Shown here one piece after another: positions 1-5,738 of a DNA stretch of 21,915 bases. The translations under genes and the position numbers were made by a program. This stretch comes from a virus. The notes beneath the pieces are model-generated. The model had not been told where the DNA came from, ran no database searches, and saw nothing but the letters and a program-made list of their open reading frames with translations. The stretch is from the IMG/VR virus record IMGVR_UViG_3300031877_000335, positions 1-21,915 of that record; one strand, 5' to 3'. The stretch's first letter is position 1, and the number at the start of each line of letters is the position of its first letter.

Positions 1-474
1 ATGGGAGAAAAGGAAACAAGAACTGGCTGGGAAGACTCAGTAATGGGAGAATTTGACTTTGAGAAGGGAGAGATTCTCACAAATCTCACGCTTCTGGAAG
101 ACCACGGAGACAAATTTCCATGTCCTTTCTGTATTGAAAAGCATCTCAGCAAGGTAATAGGGTATGCGGAGGAGGTTAGTTTGGGAGAAGACGATAAGGA
201 GATGAAGGAACTTGCGGAATGGGCTAGAGAATGGCGAAGGAAAATTCAAGGAGCAAAAGAACATTCGCATGACAACCCTAGAACAAGAGGGTTTTTGCCT
301 CATGGACTGACTGGACTGACTGAATGTGAGAAAGAGCATAGTGATATCCGTAGGAAGCTTGCGAAATGCATCAAAAAGGTTGAACTGAAATGTTGTGGTC
401 GTCATACAAAGGACTATTCCGCTTGTGAATGTAACCCCGTTGCAGTTTGCAGAGCTTCAATTCCGTGTCCTTAA
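1..474 (+). CDS. Cysteine-rich zinc-type protein of unknown function
   Basis: I do not recognise a specific family. The 157-residue protein has an N-terminal CPFCIEKH motif (C41, C44, H48) followed by a charged helical stretch to about residue 85, a linker, then a C-terminal Cys/His cluster (C109, H113, C123, C131, C132, H135, C142, C144, C150, C156). Two zinc sites are plausible. CxxCxxKHL motifs followed by an acidic helix occur in small phage and virus proteins of unknown role (recalled, not searched). The ATG is the first base of the window, so the true start could lie upstream; a second ATG at 43 is possible but has no clear ribosome site. It is the first visible gene of the + strand cluster and ends 98 bases before the first basic peptide, which suggests but does not prove membership of that operon. 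Confidence 0.6.
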   Translation: MGEKETRTGWEDSVMGEFDFEKGEILTNLTLLEDHGDKFPCPFCIEKHLSKVIGYAEEVSLGEDDKEMKELAEWAREWRRKIQGAKEHSHDNPRTRGFLPHGLTGLTECEKEHSDIRRKLAKCIKKVELKCCGRHTKDYSACECNPVAVCRASIPCP

Positions 475-572
475 GAATTCTACAATATTTTTTAGGTCGC
501 TGCAGCCTCTCTGTTAGACATCTTGATGCTTATTTTGATACCAACAGACATAGTATTCTTTTGGTCTCTGAA
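475..572 (+). promoter_or_regulatory. Short AT-rich gap with possible promoter
   Basis: This 98-base gap separates the zinc-type gene from the small basic peptides. It holds TATA-like stretches, ACAATATTTTTTAGG near 482-496 and TTATTTTGATAC near 531-542. Either could drive the capsid cluster. An open frame does run through it from 447 into the basic peptide, but the codons upstream of 573 look unlike the Arg-rich tail and have no ribosome site. Confidence 0.25.
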
Positions 573-644
573 ATGGGACGACGTAGATGCAAATATGGTA
601 GAACCATAAGTGGACCTTGCAGGAAAAGGAAAAGGAGACGTTAA
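573..644 (+). CDS. Tiny arginine-rich Cys-containing peptide (23 aa)
   Basis: The ATG at 573 opens a 23-residue frame starting MGRRRCKYGRT and ending GPCRKRKRRR before TAA at 642. Twelve of 23 residues are Arg or Lys, and two cysteines (C6, C16) bracket a Tyr-Gly-Arg loop. The composition is that of a protamine-like nucleic-acid condensing peptide; tailless icosahedral dsDNA viruses such as adenovirus carry very small basic core peptides. The frame stays open upstream to 447, so a longer 65-residue form is possible, but the upstream part is not basic and overlaps the previous gene. There is no strong ribosome site. The same frame resumes right after the stop in the next basic ORF. The role is inferred from composition only. 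Confidence 0.45.
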   Translation: MGRRRCKYGRTISGPCRKRKRRR

Positions 645-647
645 CTT

Positions 648-767
648 TTGGATAAATGCTTCCGTAATCCTCGAACTGGGGTTATGATGCGTAGAAAACC
701 TCATGGAAGAGGATTTGAACGGTGCAGAAAGAGAGGTAGAAGACATGGATATACTAGGAAATCTTGA
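648..767 (+). CDS. Small basic two-cysteine protein (39 aa)
   Basis: A TTG at 648 with GGAG at 634-637 (10-base spacing) opens a 39-residue frame ending at TGA 765-767; an ATG at 684 is an alternative. Fifteen of 39 residues are Arg or Lys. The core reads CFRNPRTGVMM, then nine residues later FERC, so two cysteines (C4, C26) bracket an NPxTG motif. That spacing recalls the 2-cysteine adaptor domain of large eukaryotic DNA viruses, but the similarity is short and may be chance. It lies in the same frame as the 23-residue peptide, separated only by TAA and one codon, and overlaps the next gene by 23 bases. A DNA-binding core or adaptor peptide is the likely class. Confidence 0.45.
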   Translation: MDKCFRNPRTGVMMRRKPHGRGFERCRKRGRRHGYTRKS

Positions 768-1206
768 CCCTGAAAAGCTTTTCAGAAAAGTTGAACAGAA
801 AGCTCCAGTCCTAGGAAACCTTTACGGTTTCTTTGGTCCGTTAGCCGCTACTGCTGGTAGTCAAGGAAGAACAGAAAACGCCTTAGACGCTATCATCAGA
901 GAACTTTTCGCACTGACTAACCCAAAAATGCCAACAATAGAAGGCATAATTTACTGGTGGAAAGACTGGGCAAGCGGAACAGCCAAAAACGGCATTGTTG
1001 CATGGCTGATAGGAGAAGTTCTAGGTAACTCAAGGATTTCAGACTTTGGCGTTAACACACTGAAAGGAACAGCGCTTGCCGCTTTAGTTGGAGAGATAGG
1101 GCAAGGCGGGGGTGCGCCCTACGGTCCTAACCCAGCCAACCCAGATTTCCCATTCTCAAATCCAAGAGGACCAACTCCTACGGGAGTTAACCCATATGAT
1201 AGGTGA
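745..1206 (+). CDS. Small hydrophobic virion-like protein with Pro-rich tail
   Basis: The 153-residue product starts MDILGNLDPEKLF. I chose the ATG at 745 because GAGGT at 733-737 lies 7 bases upstream; an in-frame ATG at 703 has no ribosome site and would overlap the basic ORF much further. The middle has two hydrophobic or amphipathic helices (about residues 78-92 and 102-118) rich in Gly and Ala, too short for confident membrane spans. The last 30 residues are an extended Asn/Pro-rich tail (PYGPNPANPDFPF). Small membrane-associated proteins are typical minor components of tailless viruses with an internal membrane. It is placed directly before the putative capsid gene, 6 bases apart. No family recognised. 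Confidence 0.6.
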   Translation: MDILGNLDPEKLFRKVEQKAPVLGNLYGFFGPLAATAGSQGRTENALDAIIRELFALTNPKMPTIEGIIYWWKDWASGTAKNGIVAWLIGEVLGNSRISDFGVNTLKGTALAALVGEIGQGGGAPYGPNPANPDFPFSNPRGPTPTGVNPYDR

Positions 1207-1212
1207 TAGTGA

Positions 1213-2019
1213 ATGCCAATAGGTTCAGACGTAGTAGGACCAACAGTACTGTCAGCCACTTCAGACGTTCAGTTAGGTGGAGCTTCATGGAAAGTTCCAG
1301 CAGGAGTAAAATCCATCCTTGCTGTCATTCCAGTAGTAAGCTCTCCGGGTGGACCCACAGCCGCACAGCCGATAGCCGCAAAGCTCACAGTTGAAAGCGA
1401 TGATGTTAAGGTTGCTCCTTTCATTGTTCCAGCACAGATAATCGGGTCAAGCTTAGGTCTGTCGGGTGTTCAGCCTTCTGGGAAGAGCATGCAATATCCC
1501 ATGAATTTATCCGTTAGCGGTGGCAACGAAATCAACTTCTATGGAACTGGACTTTTTGACCACACCATTGAACCGTATATGTCTGTAACAATCATCTACG
1601 CTGATTACGTAGTAACTCCACAATACCATGCGAAACTTGGAACCTTCACCAACACGGGAACTGCCGCCGCCGAGGCATCGGGAACCGCTTACAGCATAAG
1701 CGGCGCAAAAGCCATCAAGAAGGTCATAGGGTTAGTGGTTGGAACAACTGTAGCAACGACAAAGGGAATCATGGGCAAAATCAGAATGAAAAGTTCTGAT
1801 TTTAAGGTTCCATGGGAACTGAAATTTCATGTAGAGCCTTGTCATGGTGTCATAGCTACTAATGCAACGACAGCCTCAGCACAAGAAGCTACTGCGGGGG
1901 TTGTTCTGTTGGATGTTGATATACCCGTTGCGTCTCCATGCAATATTCAAGACTACTTTACATTGGCTGTTGCATTAACGACAACTGGCAATTTCCTGAC
2001 AGGTGTCATGTATGTGTAG
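1213..2019 (+). CDS. Putative double-jelly-roll major capsid protein
   Basis: This 268-residue protein is almost entirely beta-strand-like, with few charges and no signal peptide, as for an intracellularly assembled capsid protein. Two halves resemble each other: residues 55-67 (AAKLTVESDDVKV) match residues 187-199 (MGKIRMKSSDFKV), preceded in both by a GVKSILAVIP / AIKKVIGLVV strand and followed by hydrophobic strands. A tandem duplication of this size is what a double-jelly-roll capsid protein shows, and the length is close to PM2 P2 (about 269 residues). The start is supported by AGGTGAT at 1200-1206, seven bases before the ATG. It lies between a hydrophobic protein and two further beta proteins. 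A fibre or other virion protein is the main alternative. Confidence 0.55.
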   Translation: MPIGSDVVGPTVLSATSDVQLGGASWKVPAGVKSILAVIPVVSSPGGPTAAQPIAAKLTVESDDVKVAPFIVPAQIIGSSLGLSGVQPSGKSMQYPMNLSVSGGNEINFYGTGLFDHTIEPYMSVTIIYADYVVTPQYHAKLGTFTNTGTAAAEASGTAYSISGAKAIKKVIGLVVGTTVATTKGIMGKIRMKSSDFKVPWELKFHVEPCHGVIATNATTASAQEATAGVVLLDVDIPVASPCNIQDYFTLAVALTTTGNFLTGVMYV

Positions 2020-2038
2020 GTTCAACGACAGCCTACCC

Positions 2039-2068
2039 AAATTCACCGTTTTAGGGGTGAATTTTTTT
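2039..2068 (+). promoter_or_regulatory. Hairpin with T-run that buries a ribosome site
   Basis: AAATTCACC (2039-2047) and GGTGAATTT (2056-2064) form a perfect 9-bp stem around an 8-base loop, and a run of seven T (2062-2068) follows. The right arm contains most of GGGGTGA (2054-2060), the ribosome site of the TTG start at 2067. The element can therefore act as a terminator after the capsid gene, as a translational damper for the next gene, or both. Seen directly; its function is inferred. Confidence 0.6.
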
Positions 2069-2474
2069 GTCTTCTGAAAGGTCTGAAATTCTGAATCTCA
2101 GAGATTTCATTTACAAGTTTCTGGGCAAGAAGCTCTATGAGTTGACTCTCAGAGGTGACTATGTTCCTCAAACTGGGGCTGATGTCATCAAGATGTTGGA
2201 GGTTCCGTTCTGTCATAGACTTGTGCGGGTGGAAGTCAAGCATACTGATGGGAGTGACGTGGATTCTACGGCGGCGTTTACATGGTCTTTGTCAAGACGG
2301 ACAACAAAGAATCTGTATTCAAAGATTGTGGGGTATTCTGCCTCTGTTGTCACTGATTTTGTGGAAGCTTTCGGTGAAACCTATGAGTATCCTAACATGG
2401 AATACAAGTTAGTGACCAACACAACCAATGGACATAGAATCTATTTGAAAATGACTATTCAACTGTTGGATTGA
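2067..2474 (+). CDS. Beta-rich protein, possible minor capsid protein
   Basis: A 135-residue product from a TTG start. GGGGTGA at 2054-2060 lies six bases upstream and decides this start, since no ATG fits. A helical N-terminus (about residues 1-45, RDFIYKFLGKKLYEL) leads into alternating beta strands (VRVEVKHTDG, AFTWSLS, YKLVTN, IYLKMTIQLLD). No cysteine motif, signal peptide or membrane helix is present. The strand-rich second half and its place after the putative major capsid gene suggest a minor capsid, spike or penton protein. Translation is probably limited by the hairpin over its ribosome site. No family recognised. Confidence 0.6.
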   Translation: MSSERSEILNLRDFIYKFLGKKLYELTLRGDYVPQTGADVIKMLEVPFCHRLVRVEVKHTDGSDVDSTAAFTWSLSRRTTKNLYSKIVGYSASVVTDFVEAFGETYEYPNMEYKLVTNTTNGHRIYLKMTIQLLD

Positions 2475-2478
2475 GAAC

Positions 2479-3003
2479 ATGAGAGAAAGCCTCTTAGACG
2501 GACTAAAAGTTTTGAATGACCGTTTACTTTATCTTAGTCCTTTGTATTGGTTAACAACCTTCATCAACACCGCCACTAGCCACAATCTATACGTTCCCCA
2601 TGGAACTGCTCCCACAACAAAAGACATAGTTCCAGTAGGGGAATGTTGGATGGTAGAGGGAATACATTGTTTAGGGAGCAATTCAACCTTTAACGGACCT
2701 GTAAACATAAATCACAACATTTGTTATCTCATGAATGTTAATAGTCGGTTCAGGCAAGGCGCACAAGCAACGGGTGAACCTAATGAAACAAACTCAGACG
2801 CTTTTGTCCATCGGTCTAGTCTAATTCAGGTTAGCACGTCGCCAAGTGCGCATTGGTTACATGACTTGGCTAGTAGTCTTTATCATCAAAATCCCGTGCT
2901 GACCATGCATGAGAGGGACAGTATTCTCTTTGAATTGACGGGGTTAACTGTTGGGAACGTGGAGATTCTACAAGTGGTAGGAAAGAAGTTTAAGGTGATT
3001 TGA
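2479..3003 (+). CDS. Beta-rich protein, possible vertex or penton protein
   Basis: The 174-residue product follows the previous gene by four bases, so the two are probably cotranslated. The N-terminal 35 residues are helical and hydrophobic (LLYLSPLYWLTTFIN). The rest alternates beta strands and turns (VPVGECWMVEGIHCL, PVNINHNICYLMNV, SILFELTGLTVGNVEIL), a pattern fitting a single jelly-roll. Pairs of short beta-barrel proteins beside a capsid gene are common for vertex proteins in tailless viruses. The ribosome site is weak (GGATTGAG). I cannot assign a family; its role is inferred from context. Confidence 0.6.
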   Translation: MRESLLDGLKVLNDRLLYLSPLYWLTTFINTATSHNLYVPHGTAPTTKDIVPVGECWMVEGIHCLGSNSTFNGPVNINHNICYLMNVNSRFRQGAQATGEPNETNSDAFVHRSSLIQVSTSPSAHWLHDLASSLYHQNPVLTMHERDSILFELTGLTVGNVEILQVVGKKFKVI

Positions 3004-3228
3004 TTGAAGTTGGACCTTGACCCTAGTCTTCAGCGTGTCATAGCCACAGGGATCCTGCTTTTCCTTGAAGTATTGCTGGGAAATATTATCGTGCAACTTC
3101 AGACGGGAAACTATCCTAGCCCCATTCAAGCTTTAACAATTTTGTGTGTTTCGGCTCTTTCTATAGTTACCTACTTGTTAACTTTCTTGCGTAAGGAAGA
3201 GGAAAAGGAGACTGAAGACAGTGGGTGA
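3004..3228 (+). CDS. Small two-helix membrane protein
   Basis: A 74-residue protein with two predicted membrane helices (about residues 12-31 and 42-62), a short loop with Pro residues (GNYPSPIQ), and a strongly charged C-terminal tail (RKEEEKETEDSG). This matches the outline of a class II holin, but a viral internal-membrane protein fits equally well given the putative tailless-virus neighbours. The TTG start directly follows the TGA stop of the previous gene and is preceded by AGGTGAT at 2993-2999; a second in-frame TTG at 3010 has better spacing. It overlaps the next gene by 8 bases. Confidence 0.6.
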   Translation: MKLDLDPSLQRVIATGILLFLEVLLGNIIVQLQTGNYPSPIQALTILCVSALSIVTYLLTFLRKEEEKETEDSG

Positions 3229-3757
3229 CAACCCAAGGATTTTGACGGAATGGTTATCTACTAATCCTCAGATGAATGAGGACGTTAAGAAAACTATAGT
3301 TAAGCAAACAACGGTCATAGCTAGACCCATTATGAGTTCCAACATTTTTGACCTTTCAACGGTTCCAGACAACATCATGTTTTGGTTGGTCTTACTTCAG
3401 TTGGGAAAGAGAAATCCCGCTAGTGTGGAAAGGCTTTTGAAGACTCTTTTTCAAGCTTGCGGAGACGCATTAGAAGCATATTGCAGAGCTGGAGCTGGCA
3501 ACCGTATTACTGCATGGGGAAGTGGAGTATTGACAAGCATCTTTATGGAAAGGTTCGGACTGTTGACTCACGCACAGACTACGGGCTTTCATTTAGGGTT
3601 GAACATCATAGCGGGTGCGGAAATCACTGAAGAAATAGCGGCTGAAATAATGAGTATCTTCCCGTGGAATTTTGCGAACAAGGACCTAGATTTCCCAACA
3701 ACCCTTGTTCTAGGAGACAAAAGCAGAACCTTCAAGGTTACGAGAGGAGTCAAGTAG
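3221..3757 (+). CDS. Helical protein of unknown function
   Basis: A 178-residue protein, mainly alpha-helical, with no recognised motif. The GTG start overlaps the stop of the preceding gene by 8 bases and has GGAG at 3206-3209 upstream, so it is translationally coupled. The middle contains a helix pair (SVERLLKTLFQACGDALEAYCRAG) and a hydrophobic glycine-containing segment (about residues 118-133, TTGFHLGLNIIAG) too polar for a clear membrane span. It is the last gene of the + strand cluster. Its 3' end overlaps a small - strand ORF by 8 bases, so the two transcription units converge here. Confidence 0.6.
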   Translation: MGDNPRILTEWLSTNPQMNEDVKKTIVKQTTVIARPIMSSNIFDLSTVPDNIMFWLVLLQLGKRNPASVERLLKTLFQACGDALEAYCRAGAGNRITAWGSGVLTSIFMERFGLLTHAQTTGFHLGLNIIAGAEITEEIAAEIMSIFPWNFANKDLDFPTTLVLGDKSRTFKVTRGVK

Positions 3758-3893
3758 TTTCTTCACTGTCTTCCTTTTCGTCTTCCATGATGTCCTTAAC
3801 TGTGTCTTTAATTTCCTTCCCTACGGTCCTAACTGGTTTGAAGGCAAAAGCTACAAGCTTTCCGTAGAGTCCTTTCTTCTTTTTGTCTTTCAT
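3750..3893 (-). CDS. Small charged protein (47 aa), probably leaderless
   Basis: The ATG at 3893 (reading leftward) opens a 47-residue frame starting MKDKKKKGLYGKLVAFAFKP and ending in an acidic tail (EDEKEDSEETT). The N-terminus is very basic, the centre is an amphipathic helix, and the tail is acidic. It has no ribosome site, but a TATA-like CCCTTAAAAG lies about 30 bases upstream, fitting a nearly leaderless archaeal transcript. It converges with the + strand cluster, overlapping the last gene by 8 bases. Function unknown; a small regulatory, membrane-associated or DNA-binding protein is possible. Shortness keeps confidence moderate. Confidence 0.45.
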   Translation of the reverse strand: MKDKKKKGLYGKLVAFAFKPVRTVGKEIKDTVKDIMEDEKEDSEETT

Positions 3894-4291
3894 AGGAGAA
3901 AGGAATAGTTAGGGAGACTTTTAAGGGTTCTTGATATCAAAGAAAAAAGTGATAGTTTCGGACAAATTTTGTTCAAAAGTTGTCTGTTAACATCAATTTG
4001 ATTTTGTTAACAAATTTTCTGCTCATCCATATGGAAAATCCATATCGTTAACAAAATTGACACCAACATCATATGCCAAAAAAAAGAACTGTTAACATTA
4101 TGATAACTTGACAAAAGAAGCTCAAAAAAAGCCTGATTTGTTAACAAATTCTCCTCCCCCGCAAAGTGTTAGGTTAAATGTTAGCTTCTAACTAACAATT
4201 TCCATAGTTTTGTGTCTAAAAGCACTTTCTAGATGGAATTAAGCATAATCACGGTAAACATATCAAATGTAAACACTTAATGAAAGGATAT
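3894..4291. repeat. AT-rich noncoding region with GTTAAC palindrome array
   Basis: About 400 bases without a convincing gene between two converging arms. GTTAAC occurs at 3986-3991, 4006-4011, 4047-4052, 4091-4096 and 4140-4145. Two copies sit in longer perfect palindromes: TTTGTTAACAAA at 4003-4014 and ATTTGTTAACAAAT at 4136-4149. Flanking them are TGTTAG at 4167-4172 and 4179-4184 with inverted CTAACA at 4192-4197, a CCATATGG palindrome near 4027, a CATATGG/CCATATC pair around 4030-4046, and GTAAACA repeated at 4254-4260 and 4269-4275. Such clustered palindromes in AT-rich DNA suit a replication origin or a repressor array. GTTAAC also occurs inside genes of the left arm, so the hexamer alone is not specific. 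Confidence 0.5.
3917..3927 (-). promoter_or_regulatory. TATA-like box for the 47-residue protein
   Basis: On the - strand this reads CCCTTAAAAGT. Its centre lies about 30 bases before the ATG at 3893, so transcription would start within a few bases of the ATG. This fits the absence of a ribosome site there. Sequence pattern only. Confidence 0.35.
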
Positions 4292-5737
4292 CTAAGATTG
4301 ATGTTTCTTCCAAAACAGGTAAACTTTTGTTTGGGTTAGGAAGACAAGAATACGAAGCATTTTAGCCAATTTTTCAAGACTCGCCGTATCCACAAGGGCT
4401 TCAAATTCTTTTGTGGTCAGAAATGCTTGGCGAACACCCATGATGCGTTTTCGATAGATGCTTCCCGAAATCTCTTTGAAATCCCTCTTAATCCCCTTTA
4501 TGTCTTCAGTCGACATCCCCCACAGTTTTTCTAGATTTGTTCTTTCTGAGGTGAGGAAGATCGGATTGAAGTGTAAGGCTCTCAATTTCTCAACAGCCCT
4601 TAATATTTCCGGGTGAGGCTTGGTTTCCGCAATTTTCGTCATGCCAGCCTTCTCGAAAAACGGGTTGTACTTCGCCATAACCGCTAAGGTCTCAACGTAA
4701 GGCTTACCAGCTAAAGGAAGGGTTTCTGCCACAATTTTCACGCCCAACCCGATAGTGCGGTATTTGGGATGAACAACAACCCTGGAAATTCGGGTTAAGG
4801 TGCGGTTGATTTCCTGAATTGACAAGTTTCTTCCAAAGGCTTTGCGTCTCCCAGACACCGCAATGGGAGGAGAACCGTAAACGATTACGCCGGCGGTTTC
4901 TTCGCCCCTTTTCAAAACAAAAATCTTTTGGTGGGCAAAGAGGCGTGAATCTCTATAGTGAAAGCCAGCTAACTTTTCATAGTCCTCCTTCGTTCCTTCC
5001 TCCACGTGCATTTCCTTGACAAGACTGCATTCTCTGTTGATTTCGTTCGGAAAGTAACGAACCTCTATTTCTCTTCCGAACCGCTTGTGGATGTGAACCG
5101 ACGGCTTCAGATCTTGAAAGAGGTCGGTGTGGGTGGTAGCTGCAAAAACAGCTTTCCCCTCCTCCCTCGCAATTTTCTGAAGGTTGAAGCCCACGATTTT
5201 GGCTGTGTCCCGGTCTAGCGTGGAGCAAAACTCGTCTGCAAACCAATACTGCCTATCGGCTTCAATCATCTTAGCTAGTTTATATCGATATTTCTGTCCG
5301 TCGCTGAGTTGATTGTAGCGCCGTATAAAAAGGAAGGCGTCGTTTAAACCAACCCTAGAAAGGAGGCTTAAACTCTCATCGAAGGTTTTTCCAACAGTGT
5401 CGATAAGAGGCTTCGTCTCTTCAACTTCAACATCGTTAATATTAATTGTTTCCGAGCCAAGGTCTTTTTCCAGCGTCCTCAACAAAACGCTTTTTCCGCT
5501 TCCACTGTCCCCGGTGATGTAGACTATGTCGTTGGGCGCAATCTTCAACTCCACGTTGTCGTAGATCACGTGTTCTTGAAAATCGTCTACGCCAAGGCCG
5601 AAGGCCTCAGCAACCTTAACCGTGCGGTCTGTGATGTCTGTTCTAGTTTTGTAGGCAATGTTAATCCTGAAAACGCCTGCCTTCCGATCATATTTTTTCG
5701 TTATTCTAGTGATCTTAAAGAGTTCGCGGATTCCCAT
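4292..5737 (-). CDS. ABC-type ATPase fused to GNAT acetyltransferase
   Basis: A 481-residue two-domain protein. Residues 1-240 form an ABC ATPase: Walker A GDSGSGKS (76-83), signature LSDGQ (144-148), Walker B YWFADE (164-169) and H-loop histidine H203. There are no membrane spans and no transporter partner, so it is a soluble ABC protein. Residues about 240-385 form a GNAT fold with the acetyl-CoA loop RVVVHPKYRTIGLG (319-332) and the NPFFEKAGM motif (358-366). The C-terminal 100 residues are helical and unassigned. It starts one base after the large terminase stop, at the end of the long - strand operon. The substrate is unknown; modification of a packaging, host or RNA target is conceivable but unsupported. 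Confidence 0.85.
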   Translation of the reverse strand: MGIRELFKITRITKKYDRKAGVFRINIAYKTRTDITDRTVKVAEAFGLGVDDFQEHVIYDNVELKIAPNDIVYITGDSGSGKSVLLRTLEKDLGSETININDVEVEETKPLIDTVGKTFDESLSLLSRVGLNDAFLFIRRYNQLSDGQKYRYKLAKMIEADRQYWFADEFCSTLDRDTAKIVGFNLQKIAREEGKAVFAATTHTDLFQDLKPSVHIHKRFGREIEVRYFPNEINRECSLVKEMHVEEGTKEDYEKLAGFHYRDSRLFAHQKIFVLKRGEETAGVIVYGSPPIAVSGRRKAFGRNLSIQEINRTLTRISRVVVHPKYRTIGLGVKIVAETLPLAGKPYVETLAVMAKYNPFFEKAGMTKIAETKPHPEILRAVEKLRALHFNPIFLTSERTNLEKLWGMSTEDIKGIKRDFKEISGSIYRKRIMGVRQAFLTTKEFEALVDTASLEKLAKMLRILVFLTQTKVYLFWKKHQS

Positions 5738-5738
5738 G

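Noticed and set aside
304-322. Tandem GGACTGACT repeat in the first gene
   Set aside because: Only two copies, in frame and coding for LTGLT; no sign of a functional element.
37-405. - strand frame of 122 codons opposite the first gene
   Set aside because: Antisense to a frame with ordered Cys/His motifs; no ribosome site and no recognisable pattern.
703-745. Earlier ATG at 703 for the small hydrophobic protein
   Set aside because: No ribosome site before it, while GAGGT fits the ATG at 745; the extra 14 residues are coded within the basic ORF.
3664-3867. + strand 67-codon frame after the left cluster
   Set aside because: Ser/Phe-rich low-complexity product antisense to the more sensible 47-residue frame, and overlapping the previous gene out of frame.
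3986-4145. GTTAAC copies as a CRISPR array
   Set aside because: Repeats are only 6-14 bases, spacing is uneven (20, 41, 44, 49 bases), and there are no cas genes.
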